In this document: in pieces, positions 1 through 8,114 of the stretch
Position numbering within the stretch: position 1 is the first letter of the stretch
How the letters are laid out: each line of letters opens with the position of its first letter
Source: DATCMU01 sp036563245
Lineage (GTDB): Bacteria; Pseudomonadota; Alphaproteobacteria; Rhizobiales; Devosiaceae
Assembly: GCA_036563245.1 (NCBI GenBank)
Contig: DATCMU010000038.1
Coordinates: forward strand, 1 to 64,000
Reading direction: 5' to 3'
DNA: 64,000 nt
Program-made: the position numbers and the translations under genes
Notes under the pieces: generated by a model
The model's database searches: none
Told to the model about the DNA's origin: nothing
Seen by the model: only the letters and a program-made list of their open reading frames with translations

Positions 1-1
1 C

Positions 2-187
2 GAGCGTCACACGCTGGCCGTTCCCGCCTATGAACAGGTCATCAAGGCGTCCCACACCTTCAACCTGCTCGATGCGCGCGGGGTGATCTCGGTGACCGAG
101 CGCCAGAGCTATATCCTGAGGATCCGCGAACTGGCCAAGGCTTGCGGCGCGGCGTGGTTGAAGACCACCGGCGGCGGCGCCGAATAG
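2..187 (+). CDS. glyQ: glycyl-tRNA synthetase alpha subunit, C-terminal end (partial)
   Basis: The last 61 codons of a gene entering from the left edge. The reading frame contains KASHTFNLLDARG followed by ISVTERQSYILRIRELAK, the conserved C-terminal helices of the alpha chain of heterotetrameric (alpha2beta2) bacterial glycyl-tRNA synthetase, which charges tRNA-Gly in the cytoplasm. The beta subunit glyS lies 3.8 kb downstream on the same strand. It ends at TAG 185-187, and the stop runs directly into a tandem repeat. The start and catalytic core are outside the window. Identification rests on the family-specific C-terminal motif and the presence of glyS nearby. Confidence 0.93.
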   Translation, partial: ERHTLAVPAYEQVIKASHTFNLLDARGVISVTERQSYILRIRELAKACGAAWLKTTGGGAE

Positions 188-428
188 AGCGTTCTCAGGC
201 AAAGTGGGTACCGGTTTGCCGGTTCGGGAACGCGACACTGGAAAGAGCGTTCTCAGGCAGAGTGGGTACCGGTTTGCCGGTTCGGGAACGCGACGCTGGA
301 AAGAGCGTTCTCAGGCAAAGTGGGTACCGGTTTGCCGGTTCGAGAACGCGACGCTGGAAAGAGCGTTCTCAGGCAAAGTGGGTACCGGTTTGCCGGTTCG
401 GGAACGTGACACCGGAAAGCGCGTTCTT
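187..428. repeat. four tandem 58-bp hairpin repeats plus a partial fifth
   Basis: Units begin at 187, 245, 303 and 361, an exact 58-bp period, and a fifth is cut off after about 10 bases at 419. Each unit carries an outer inverted repeat (GCGTTC...GAACGC) around an inner stem ACCGG-TTTG-CCGGT. Units differ at only a few positions. Diverged single copies occur before fabI (20997) and before sufE (63532), so this is a dispersed family locally amplified here. Open reading frames across it are low-complexity readings of the repeat and are not genes. There are no spacers, so it is not CRISPR. Confidence 0.92.
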
Positions 429-498
429 CACTTTCATCGCCGGAACGACTATTTCAGTCCCCCACGGGCCAGCAGGCCAGAAATGAAAGGAGACTGAA

Positions 499-717
499 AT
501 GAAGCGCCGCAGTCGCCCCATAACTGCGCCGCCCAATGTGGCGGCAAAATCGCTCAGGCTGTTCAAGCCGAAGGCGGTGGCCGTGAAGAAGGCCTATTCC
601 CGCAAGATCAAACACCCAAAAGGGAGCGCATCGAAGGATACGCTCCCTTTTTTCATCTTGTCCGCAACCCACTACGATTTCACGAAGTCTTTGCCCTTCG
701 CATTCCCCGCCAGTTGA
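499..717 (+). CDS. small basic hypothetical protein (doubtful; may be an sRNA)
   Basis: A 72-codon frame preceded by a good Shine-Dalgarno (GAAAGGAG, ending 6 bases before ATG 499). The first 48 residues are strongly basic (KRRSR near the start, then many Lys/Arg), while the rest changes character. A strong factor-independent terminator (618-653) lies inside the frame, so a transcript starting upstream would normally end before the stop codon at 717. That makes it either a non-stop or truncated product, or a small RNA or leader whose frame is accidental. No family is recognised. Confidence 0.25.
   Translation: MKRRSRPITAPPNVAAKSLRLFKPKAVAVKKAYSRKIKHPKGSASKDTLPFFILSATHYDFTKSLPFAFPAS
618..653 (+). 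terminator. factor-independent terminator
   Basis: AAAAGGGAGCG (618-628), a 12-base loop, then CGCTCCCTTTT (641-651) continuing to a run of six T. This is an 11-bp perfect stem with a T tract, the strongest terminator in the window. It would end transcripts from glyQ or from the small transcript starting near 480, isolating lemA from glyQ. Confidence 0.85.
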
Positions 718-781
718 ATTCGAAACCTACCGGTGTCACTGTCTGGCTCCACATTCCAGGCTTTGAAGGGGCATCGGGCAA

Positions 782-1345
782 ATGGGCATTGGCTGGATCA
801 TTCTGATCGTCATCGTCGCGGCGGTCGCCTACGCAATCTTCATCTACAACAATCTGGTCAGGAACCGGCAGCTCTCCGAGGAGGGATGGTCGGGTATCGA
901 CGTGCAGTTGAAGCGCAGGGCCGATCTGATCCCCAACATGATGGAAACGGTCAAGGGCTACATGGCCCACGAGCGCGACACCCTCCAGGCAGTCACCGCC
1001 GCCCGCACCGCGGTTCAGGCCGCTGCCAATGCCGGCCCGGCCGAGCGCGGCCAGGCCGAAGGGCTTTTGAGCGGCGCGCTGGGCCGCCTGTTCGCCGTGG
1101 CCGAAAGCTATCCTGACCTGAAGGCCAATACCACCTTCCTCGAGCTGCAATCCGCATTGCAGAATGTCGAGGACGAGATCCAGCTCGCCCGGCGCTACTA
1201 CAACGGCTCGGTGCGCAACCTGAACGTCGCGGTGCAGTCCTTCCCCTCGAACATCGTGGCCAACATGTTCGGCTTTCACGAGGCTGAATATTTCGAACTG
1301 GAAAACCCCCAGGATCGGGCCGCCCCCCAGGTCAAGTTCAACTGA
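782..1345 (+). CDS. lemA: LemA family protein
   Basis: A 187-residue protein of the LemA family: one N-terminal membrane helix (about residues 3-23), then a cytoplasmic helical bundle. The family core is clear: LKRRADLIPNMMETVKGY near residue 40, a VAESYPDLKAN-like segment near 105, then the YYNGSVRNLNVAVQSFPSN segment. Length is typical (about 185-200). A purine-rich GAAGGGGC lies about 8 bases before the ATG. It is followed 41 bp later by a DUF2207 protein. The LemA-DUF2207 pairing is common in bacteria, but its biochemical role is not established. The pair sits between glyQ and glyS. Confidence 0.9.
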   Translation: MGIGWIILIVIVAAVAYAIFIYNNLVRNRQLSEEGWSGIDVQLKRRADLIPNMMETVKGYMAHERDTLQAVTAARTAVQAAANAGPAERGQAEGLLSGALGRLFAVAESYPDLKANTTFLELQSALQNVEDEIQLARRYYNGSVRNLNVAVQSFPSNIVANMFGFHEAEYFELENPQDRAAPQVKFN

Positions 1346-1386
1346 ACGCGCAACGCTGGGCACAGGGACGGCCGGGGAGGGGCAAG

Positions 1387-3318
1387 ATGCGATTGCACAG
1401 GGCATTGGCGCTGGCTAGCCGCCTGCGCGGGCTGATCCTTACATCGCTGATACTGGCGTTGGCATTGGTGGCGAGCGCGTCGCCGGCCATCGCCGCCGAG
1501 ACCATCCGCAATTTCTCCTCGGCCACCACCCTTCTGGCCGACGGTTCGGTCGACGTTGTTGAAACCATCGACGTGACCGTGGAGAATGTGGAGATCCGCC
1601 ACGGAATCTTCCGCGACATCCCCACGGTGATGGTCAATCCCGACAATTCGCGCCTGCATTCCAGCCTCGATGTGATCGAGGTGCTGCGCGATGGCCGGCC
1701 CGAGCCGTTCCACACCCAGTCGATCACCAATGGGCTGCGCATCTATGCCGGCGATGCGGACACGTTCGTCAGCCGCGGCCTGCACCGCTATGTCATCCAC
1801 TACACCATGACGCGCATGGCGCGCCGGTTCGCCGATCACGACGAACTCTACTGGAATGCGACCGGCAATTTCTGGAATTTCCCGATCGAGAATGCCGTGG
1901 CCAGCATCACCCTGCCTTCAGGCGCGGTGATCTCCGAGCTCGACGTCTATACGGGCTATTTGGGCGACAAGGGCAAGGACGCCACGATCACCCGGACGTC
2001 CGACAATACCGCGCTGTTCCGCTCCACCCGCACACTCCGGCCCGGAGAAGGCATGACGGTCGCCGCCCTGTTCCAGAAGGGGATACTGGCCGAGCCGGAC
2101 GCCGGCCAGAGGGCCATCTACTATCTCTCCGACCATCGCGACGCGATCCTGCCCGCCGCGGCGGTGTTCCTCGTGCTTCTCTATTATTTCTTTGCCTGGG
2201 ATGCGGTTGGGCGCGACCCGCGCAAGGGCACCATCATTCCCCTGTTCCATCCCCCCAAGGGCTTCTCGCCGGCACTGGTGCATTTCGTGCATCGCATGGG
2301 CTGGAGCAAGAATGGCTGGACCGCGTTCACGGCGGGCCTGGTCGATCTGGGGGTGAAAGGGCTCATCGTCATCGACAAGGATACGGGCGAGACACGCATT
2401 TCGAGCACCGGCAAGACGGCCGACGACCTGCCGCCCGAGGAGGCTTCGCTGTTCCGCTATCTCGACAGCCGCCAGAGCCTGACCATCGACAAGACCACTG
2501 GGCCGGGGCTCAATACCAAGCGTTCCGAATTCATTTCCGGCGTCGCCAGCGCCAGCAAGCAGCGGTACTTCAAGAACAATTTCGGGCATACCGCGATCGG
2601 CTTCGCCATAGCCATCGTCTGCCTGTTCGTGCTGGTGATATCGGGCGTGCTCGAACCGGTCTGGCTGATTGCGGCGATCGGTATCGGCGTCGCCTTTGGC
2701 ATCCTGACTTCGGTGATACGCCAGTTCATGACCGCAACCGGCATCGCGCGCTACATCGCCTTTGGCATTCTGGGTCTGATGGGCACCAATATTGCCGGCG
2801 GCGCCATTACCGCGCTGTCCGAATTCACCATCAACACTGCCGCCATCGCCGCCATTTCGATCATCGTCATTTCCATGGTCTTCGCGGCCCTGATGCGCGC
2901 CGCAACGGTGGAGGGGCGGCAGGTCATGGACGAGATCGACGGGTTCAGGATGTATCTCGAGACCGCGGAGAAGGAGCGGCTCAACATGCCGGGCGAGCCG
3001 CAGCTCACCACGTCGCGATTCGAGCAGATCCTGCCCTTTGCCATCGCACTGGGCGTGGAAAAGCCCTGGTCGAAATATTTCGAAAGCCAACTGGCCCGCA
3101 ACGCTGTCGCCGATGCGCGCGGCGGAAGCTACAACCCCATGTGGTACCGTGGCGCGGACTTCAGTTCGTCCGATATTTCGCGTTCGGTATCGAGCGTGGC
3201 AAGCGGTGTCAGCGCGGCCATGATCGCTGCGCAGCCAGCATCGTCGTCATCGTCGGGCGGAGGCGGCGGCGGCGGATCGGGCGGCGGCGGAGGTGGCGGC
3301 GGCGGCGGCGGCTGGTGA
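1387..3318 (+). CDS. DUF2207 domain-containing membrane protein
   Basis: 643 residues. A signal peptide (about 1-37, ending ...SPAIAA) leads to an extracytoplasmic beta-rich DUF2207 domain (RNFSSATTLLADGSVDVVET, IRHGIFRDIP). A membrane helix follows near 254-275, a cytoplasmic segment (FHPPKGFSPALVHFV...), four further hydrophobic helices between about 400 and 510, a soluble part, and a striking Ser/Gly tail of about 25 residues ending in a Gly run and Trp. This layout is standard for DUF2207 partners of LemA. GGGGAGGGG lies upstream of the ATG. The function is unknown; a membrane-associated role with LemA is inference. Confidence 0.88.
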   Translation: MRLHRALALASRLRGLILTSLILALALVASASPAIAAETIRNFSSATTLLADGSVDVVETIDVTVENVEIRHGIFRDIPTVMVNPDNSRLHSSLDVIEVLRDGRPEPFHTQSITNGLRIYAGDADTFVSRGLHRYVIHYTMTRMARRFADHDELYWNATGNFWNFPIENAVASITLPSGAVISELDVYTGYLGDKGKDATITRTSDNTALFRSTRTLRPGEGMTVAALFQKGILAEPDAGQRAIYYLSDHRDAILPAAAVFLVLLYYFFAWDAVGRDPRKGTIIPLFHPPKGFSPALVHFVHRMGWSKNGWTAFTAGLVDLGVKGLIVIDKDTGETRISSTGKTADDLPPEEASLFRYLDSRQSLTIDKTTGPGLNTKRSEFISGVASASKQRYFKNNFGHTAIGFAIAIVCLFVLVISGVLEPVWLIAAIGIGVAFGILTSVIRQFMTATGIARYIAFGILGLMGTNIAGGAITALSEFTINTAAIAAISIIVISMVFAALMRAATVEGRQVMDEIDGFRMYLETAEKERLNMPGEPQLTTSRFEQILPFAIALGVEKPWSKYFESQLARNAVADARGGSYNPMWYRGADFSSSDISRSVSSVASGVSAAMIAAQPASSSSSGGGGGGGSGGGGGGGGGGGW

Positions 3319-3340
3319 CGTGCGCTGCCCAGCGTGAGCT

Positions 3341-3829
3341 TCAGGCGCCCAGTTCACGGCCGGAAAAGCGATAGGCCTTGCCGAACCCGGCATTGAAGCT
3401 GACCCGCTCCACGTCGAACAGCACCAGGCTGAAATCTGGCAGATCCACATAGATCGCGGCGCGCCTGTGCGCTTCGAGGTAGCGCGTGCGCGCCTGGGCA
3501 ACAAGCGCATCGCCCCGGGCGACAAAGCGGGCGTGGCACGAAAGGGTCAGCCGGGGCTGGGCGAGGGGGTCGCCCTTGCCGATATGCCCGATCAAAAGCG
3601 AACAGCGCGGATCCGCCTCAAGGGCCGCCGTGTGCGCGGCCAGTGCCGAAATGAAAGTAAAGGGCGTGCCGTCCGCCAAACTCGCCAGTCCGACGCGGCT
3701 GGCGAGAGGATGCCCGCTGTCCGGCTCGATCGCGGCGAGCGCGGCATGGGTGGCGGAAGCGATCAACTCTCGCGCCTCTGCGAGAGCTGACGTAGTGGTT
3801 TGCCTGATGATCCCGGGCTTTTCGCTCAT
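3341..3829 (-). CDS. pyridoxamine 5'-phosphate oxidase-fold (HugZ-like) FMN-binding protein
   Basis: 162 residues when started at the ATG (MSEKPG); an in-frame GTG two codons earlier is possible. The pattern HPLASRVGLASLADGTPFTFIS, then LEADPRCSLLIG, then PRLTLSCHARFV is that of the split-barrel FMN-binding proteins related to pyridoxamine phosphate oxidase and HugZ. It ends FNAGFGKAYRF, another feature of the HugZ-like N-terminal domain. It lacks the C-terminal DUF2470 domain that full-length haem-degrading HugZ proteins have, so the substrate is uncertain. It converges on the DUF2207 gene and diverges from glyS. Confidence 0.75.
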   Translation of the reverse strand: MSEKPGIIRQTTTSALAEARELIASATHAALAAIEPDSGHPLASRVGLASLADGTPFTFISALAAHTAALEADPRCSLLIGHIGKGDPLAQPRLTLSCHARFVARGDALVAQARTRYLEAHRRAAIYVDLPDFSLVLFDVERVSFNAGFGKAYRFSGRELGA

Positions 3830-3958
3830 GTGCACAAGGCTCGCCCTCTCAACGCATTCGGCATCTGTCAGGGTCGCGGCGCGTCAAGCCAATGGACAAT
3901 TGGCCCGCCCCTTGTTAGGCAACCTCGCTCACGTCCCGCCCGCCAGCCGGTTGTTAAC

Positions 3959-5983
3959 ATGCCCGAACTGCTGATTGAACTATTCTCCGAGGAAATTCCG
4001 GCCCGCTTCCAGCGCCGAGCCGCAGAGGACCTGAAGAAGGCCGTAACCGGTGCGCTGGTCGAGAATGGCCTGTTCTATGAGGGCGCCGCCGCCTTTGCCA
4101 CGCCGCGCAGGCTGGTGCTCACCGTTTCGGGCATACCGCCCCATTCCCCCGACCAGCGCGAAGAACGCAAGGGTCCGCGTGTGGGGGCGCCCGAGCAGGC
4201 AATAACCGGGTTCCTGAAAGGCGCCGGCCTCGACAGCATCGACGAATTGCGTGTCGAGACCGACCCGAAAAAGGGCGACTACTACGTCGCCGTGATCGAA
4301 AGGCAGGGCGCTCCGGCGACACAAATCCTCGGTCAGGCCCTGCCGGGCATCGTCACCGATTTCCCGTGGGCCAAGTCCATGCGCTGGGGCGATGGCAGCC
4401 TGAATTGGGTACGCCCGCTCAGGGCCGTCACCGCCACATTCGGCACCGAGAACGACGAGCCGGAGGTCATCCCCTTCCAGATCGACGGCATCGCATCCGG
4501 CCAGACGACCTACGGCCATCGCTTCCTTGGCCCCGACCCGATCCGGGTGAAGCGCTATTCGGACTATGTGGCATCGCTTGAACGGGCCAAGGTCATCATC
4601 GACCTCGACCGGCGCAAGGATGTCATCAGGGCCGACGCCGATCATCTCGCCTTTGCCCAGAACCTCAGCGTGATCGCTGACGATGGTCTGCTTGAGGAGG
4701 TGGCCGGGTTGGTCGAATGGCCAGTCGTGATGATGGGCACGTTCGACCCCGCCTATCTCGCGCTGCCCGAGGAAGTCATCATCGCCACGATCCGCGCCAA
4801 CCAGAAGTGCTTCTGCCTGCGCGGTCCTGATGGCAAGCTGGCCAACAAGTTCATCCTCGTCGCCAATACGCTGGCCACGGACGATGGCAAGACCATCGTC
4901 GCGGGTAATGAGCGGGTGATCCGCGCCCGGCTGTCCGATGCCAGGTTCTTCTATGAGACCGATCTCAAGACCCCGCTGGCCGACGGGCTGCCCAAACTCG
5001 TCGACATGGTGTTCCACCAGAAGCTGGGTACCCAGGCCGAGCGCGTCGAACGCATCGTCGACCTCGCCGGGCGCATCGCGCCGCAGGTGGGCGCCGATGC
5101 CGATGACGCGCGCCGCGCCGCCCGGCTCGCCAAGGCCGATCTGGTGACCGGCATGGTGGGCGAATTCCCTGAGCTTCAGGGCCTAATGGGCCGCTACTAT
5201 GCCCTGGCGCAAGGCGAGAAACCTGAAGTCGCCAACGCCATGGAAATGCACTACAAGCCGCTCGGGCCCTCGGACGCGGTGCCCAGCGAACCCGTGGCCA
5301 TCGCCGTGGCGCTGGCCGACAAGCTGGACATGCTCACCGGCTTCTGGGCCATCGATGAAAAGCCCACCGGCTCGCGCGATCCCTTCGCGCTGCGTCGCGC
5401 CGCGCTTGGGGTGATACGCATCATCGTCGAGAACGCGATCACCTATCCGCTCCCGTATGACTTGAGCCTGTTGGCCTTCTTCCATGACCGGCTCAAGGTC
5501 TCGCTGCGCGACCAGGGCGCCCGCCACGATCTCGTGGACGCGGTTATCAAGTCGGACAGCGCCGATGTGCTGCGCATCGTCCAGAAGGTAGAGGCGCTGA
5601 AGGGCTTCATCGAAAGCGAAGATGGGGCGAACCTTCTCACCGGCTATCGCCGTGCGGTCAACATCGTGGTTGCCGAGGAAAAGAAGGATGGGCGCGCCTT
5701 CAACGGGGAGGTGGATCTCGCTGCGTTGCGCATGGCCGAGGAAATCGCCCTTGCCGAGGCGGTGGAAGTGGCGCATGTGGCGGTGACGGCCGCGGTCGGC
5801 CAGGATGATTTCGCCGCCGCGCTCACAGCGCTTGCCGGTCTGCGCGCGCCGGTCGATGCGTTCTTCGACAAGGTGCTGGTCAACGATCCGGACGCGAATG
5901 TGCGCGTAAACCGGTTGCACCTGCTCGCCCATCTGCGCGACACCATGCACCTGGTCGCCGACTTCTCCAAGGTCTCGGGCTAA
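3959..5983 (+). CDS. glyS: glycyl-tRNA synthetase beta subunit
   Basis: 674 residues beginning MPELLIELFSEEIPARF, the canonical N-terminus of GlyS, which fixes the ATG at 3959 although the frame stays open for 53 codons upstream. Other family motifs are EERKGPRVGAP, FLPWAKSMRW-like DFPWAKSMRWG, the HRFLGP segment, and the RDPFALRRAALG anticodon-binding region near the end. It forms the alpha2beta2 enzyme with GlyQ and contributes tRNA binding and editing-like domains. No clear Shine-Dalgarno is visible before the ATG. It is separated from glyQ by four intervening genes rather than adjoining it. Confidence 0.97.
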   Translation: MPELLIELFSEEIPARFQRRAAEDLKKAVTGALVENGLFYEGAAAFATPRRLVLTVSGIPPHSPDQREERKGPRVGAPEQAITGFLKGAGLDSIDELRVETDPKKGDYYVAVIERQGAPATQILGQALPGIVTDFPWAKSMRWGDGSLNWVRPLRAVTATFGTENDEPEVIPFQIDGIASGQTTYGHRFLGPDPIRVKRYSDYVASLERAKVIIDLDRRKDVIRADADHLAFAQNLSVIADDGLLEEVAGLVEWPVVMMGTFDPAYLALPEEVIIATIRANQKCFCLRGPDGKLANKFILVANTLATDDGKTIVAGNERVIRARLSDARFFYETDLKTPLADGLPKLVDMVFHQKLGTQAERVERIVDLAGRIAPQVGADADDARRAARLAKADLVTGMVGEFPELQGLMGRYYALAQGEKPEVANAMEMHYKPLGPSDAVPSEPVAIAVALADKLDMLTGFWAIDEKPTGSRDPFALRRAALGVIRIIVENAITYPLPYDLSLLAFFHDRLKVSLRDQGARHDLVDAVIKSDSADVLRIVQKVEALKGFIESEDGANLLTGYRRAVNIVVAEEKKDGRAFNGEVDLAALRMAEEIALAEAVEVAHVAVTAAVGQDDFAAALTALAGLRAPVDAFFDKVLVNDPDANVRVNRLHLLAHLRDTMHLVADFSKVSG

Positions 5984-5984
5984 C

Positions 5985-6205
5985 GCGCCACAGAGGCGAT
6001 TGCGCTGGGCTTCCCTCCCCCTTGTGGGGCTTCGCGCCGTCCCGCAGGGCCAATCGTGCCGGTGGCACGATTTGAGGGACTTGGAAGCGCCTCGGCAGAG
6101 CCGAGTGAAAGGCTCCAGTGGAGCCTTTCAAGCGCACCAAGGCCATGAGGCCTATGCTCGAATGGCGACAGTGGCCCGGCGAAGCCGGGTGGGGTGGGGG
6201 AAAAG
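5985..6205. repeat. multi-hairpin intergenic element between glyS and kdsA
   Basis: The convergent gap is packed with inverted repeats: AATCGTGCC-GGT-GGCACGATT (near 6051), GAAAGGCTCCA-G-TGGAGCCTTTC (near 6107) and CCCGGC-GAA-GCCGGG (near 6176). The outer arms TTCCCTCCCCC and GGTGGGGGAA are roughly complementary across about 190 bp. None is followed by a T run. It looks like one of the compound hairpin-rich intergenic repeats of alphaproteobacterial chromosomes; it may also serve as a transcript end or stabiliser for the two converging genes. Confidence 0.6.
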
Positions 6206-7033
6206 TCAGCCCTGCGCTGCCGCCTCGATTGCCCGCAACCTTTGCAGCAACCCGGCCAGTTCATCGACAGGCACCATGTTCGGCCCGTCGCTCGGCGCGT
6301 TGTCGGGATCCTCATGGGTCTCGATGAACAACGCGGCGCACCCCACCGCGACCGCCGCGCGCGCCAGAACCGGCACGAATTCGCGCTGGCCGCCGCTCGT
6401 CGTGCCCCGGCCTCCGGGCTGTTGCACCGAGTGGGTTGCGTCGAACACCACCGGATAGCCTGTTTCCGCCATGATCGGCAGGCTGCGGAAATCCGAGACC
6501 AGCGTGTTGTAGCCAAAGCTGGTGCCGCGTTCGCACAAAAGGATGCGCCGGTTGCCTGTCGATTCGATCTTGGCGGCGACATTGGCCATGTCCCAGGGCG
6601 CAAGAAACTGGCCCTTCTTCACGTTGATTGCCGCGCCGGTCTCGCCCGCCGCCAACAGCAGGTCGGTCTGGCGGCAGAGGAAGGCCGGAATCTGGAGGAC
6701 GTCGACCACCTGCGCCGCCTCGGCGCACTGGGCGGGTTCATGCACGTCGGTAAGCACCGGGCACCCGAATCTCGACTTCACCTCCGCAAGGATTTCCAGG
6801 CCCTTTTGCATGCCGATGCCGCGCTCGGTGCCGATCGACGAGCGGTTGGCCTTGTCATAGCTCGACTTGTAGATGAACCGCACTCCGGCCGTCTCTGAGG
6901 CTGCGGCGATCCGCTCCGCCATCATCAGCGCGTGGTCGAGGGATTCGATCTGGCATGGACCTGCGATCAGCGCGAAAGGTTCGCCATTGGCAATGGCGAT
7001 ATCGCCGATCGTGACGGTGCGGGGTTCGGTCAT
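6206..7033 (-). CDS. kdsA: 3-deoxy-8-phosphooctulonate synthase
   Basis: 275 residues with the KdsA signature throughout: FALIAGPCQIES, FIYKSSYDKANRSS, CPVLTDVHEP, LQIPAFLCRQTDLL, NVKKGQFLAPWDM, and VVFDATHSVQQPGG. It condenses arabinose-5-phosphate with PEP to Kdo-8-phosphate, a step in making the Kdo of lipopolysaccharide. The metal-site Cys (AGPCQ) and His of the metal-dependent type are present. The start at MTEPRTV (7033) follows a GGAC; an ATG five codons upstream is possible. kdsD, which supplies arabinose-5-phosphate, is immediately upstream on the same strand, so the two consecutive pathway steps are adjacent. Confidence 0.96.
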   Translation of the reverse strand: MTEPRTVTIGDIAIANGEPFALIAGPCQIESLDHALMMAERIAAASETAGVRFIYKSSYDKANRSSIGTERGIGMQKGLEILAEVKSRFGCPVLTDVHEPAQCAEAAQVVDVLQIPAFLCRQTDLLLAAGETGAAINVKKGQFLAPWDMANVAAKIESTGNRRILLCERGTSFGYNTLVSDFRSLPIMAETGYPVVFDATHSVQQPGGRGTTSGGQREFVPVLARAAVAVGCAALFIETHEDPDNAPSDGPNMVPVDELAGLLQRLRAIEAAAQG

Positions 7034-7070
7034 GGAGCGTCCGTGCATTGGGTGCGGGGCAGGCGGAGGG

Positions 7071-8078
7071 TCATTCGATGGTCACGCCGGCGCGGATGCA
7101 GTCGTGCATCTGCAAGAGGCCCACGACCTGGCGCTGTTCGTCGACAACGACGAGGCAGGTGATCTTTCGCTCGCTCATCAGCCGCGCCGCGCCTTCGACG
7201 GAACTGTCCGGATCGATGGTGACGGGGGAGGGGCTGGCGATATCCGCCGCTCTCGAGTGCCAGAGGATTTCAATGTGCCGGCGCATGTCGCCATCCGTGA
7301 TGATGCCGAAAGCGGATGTCGCGGGGTCGAGCACGATGGCGACACCGAAACCCTTGTTGGAAATGGTCAGGATGGCGTCGCGCATGGCGGTGTCGGGCCC
7401 GATGATCGGCAGGGCATCTCCGGTATGCATGAGGTCGCGCACCCTTTGCAGCCGAGCGCCGAGCCTGCCGCCGGGGTGATAGCGGCGGAAATCCGCCGGC
7501 GTTGCCCTCTTGGCGGTCATGGCGGCCATGGCCAGCGCATCGCCATAGGCGGCCATCGCGGTGGTCGATGTGGTGGGTGCCAGCCCGTTCGGGCAGGCTT
7601 CCTGCATGGAAGGCATGACGATGGCGACCCTGGCGGCGCGTGCCAGGGTGCTGGCGGCGTTCCCCGTCAGCGCGATGATGGGGATGCCGTGGTCGACGCC
7701 GTAACCCACGATATCGGCCAGCTCGGACGTCTCGCCCGAGTTGGAAAGGGCCAGAATCACATCGCCGGGCCCGATCATGCCAAGGTCGCCATGGCTGGCT
7801 TCGGCAGCGTGTACGAACTGGGCAGGCGTGCCAGTGGACGCAAGGGTTGCTGCGATCTTGCGGGCGATATGCCCGGACTTGCCGATACCGGTCACGCACA
7901 CCCGGCCCTTCGCGGCAAGGATCAGTTCGACGGCATCGAGAAAGCTCTCGTCCAGCGCCTCGCCGGCGCGCGTCAGCGCCTCAGCCTCGATCTGGAAGGT
8001 ACGGCGCCCAACCGCGAGCATCGTTTCGCGCGTGACCGGCTGGCCGGAGGTATCCTTGGGTGCGGGCTTGAGACTCAC
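7071..8078 (-). CDS. kdsD: arabinose-5-phosphate isomerase (KpsF/GutQ family)
   Basis: 335 residues: an N-terminal SIS sugar-phosphate isomerase domain (VCVTGIGKSGHIARKIA, HAAEASHGDLGMIGPGDVIL, LSNSGETSELADI) and two C-terminal CBS domains (about 215-330, e.g. GVAIVLDPATSAFGIITDGD and LMSERKITCLVVVDE). This is the full KdsD/KpsF architecture. It interconverts ribulose-5-phosphate and arabinose-5-phosphate, the entry to Kdo synthesis, and its product is the substrate of KdsA encoded just downstream. It starts at GTG 8078. GutQ-type isomerases share the fold, but the adjacent kdsA supports the LPS role. Confidence 0.94.
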   Translation of the reverse strand: MSLKPAPKDTSGQPVTRETMLAVGRRTFQIEAEALTRAGEALDESFLDAVELILAAKGRVCVTGIGKSGHIARKIAATLASTGTPAQFVHAAEASHGDLGMIGPGDVILALSNSGETSELADIVGYGVDHGIPIIALTGNAASTLARAARVAIVMPSMQEACPNGLAPTTSTTAMAAYGDALAMAAMTAKRATPADFRRYHPGGRLGARLQRVRDLMHTGDALPIIGPDTAMRDAILTISNKGFGVAIVLDPATSAFGIITDGDMRRHIEILWHSRAADIASPSPVTIDPDSSVEGAARLMSERKITCLVVVDEQRQVVGLLQMHDCIRAGVTIE

Positions 8079-8114
8079 GTCGGTTCCGTTCCGTAGCTCT
8101 TGGCTGTCCGCAGA

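Larger units (their letters stand above)
188..781. other. 594-bp region between glyQ and lemA
   Basis: This stretch holds the tandem hairpin repeats (187-428), a doubtful small basic ORF with a good ribosome-binding site (499-717) and a strong terminator (618-653). No protein-coding gene can be assigned with confidence. The segment after the terminator (654-781) presumably contains the lemA promoter, but I see no clear -35/-10 pair. Confidence 0.7.

Noticed and set aside
187..428. Regular repeats that might be read as a CRISPR array
   Set aside because: Units are contiguous with a 58-bp period and no variable spacers; internal dyads and dispersed copies elsewhere identify a hairpin repeat family.
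142..497. Two overlapping open frames encoding repetitive Arg/Gly/Val peptides
   Set aside because: They are translations of the 58-bp repeats with no ribosome-binding site or family similarity, and one begins inside glyQ.
1918..3090. 390-codon open frame on the minus strand
   Set aside because: It is antisense to the DUF2207 gene, rich in His/Arg/Asp/Gly as expected from a high-GC complement, and has no motifs.
3800..3958. 53-codon N-terminal extension of glyS
   Set aside because: MPELLIELFSEE at 3959 is the canonical GlyS start, and the extension overlaps the start of the divergent FMN-binding gene.
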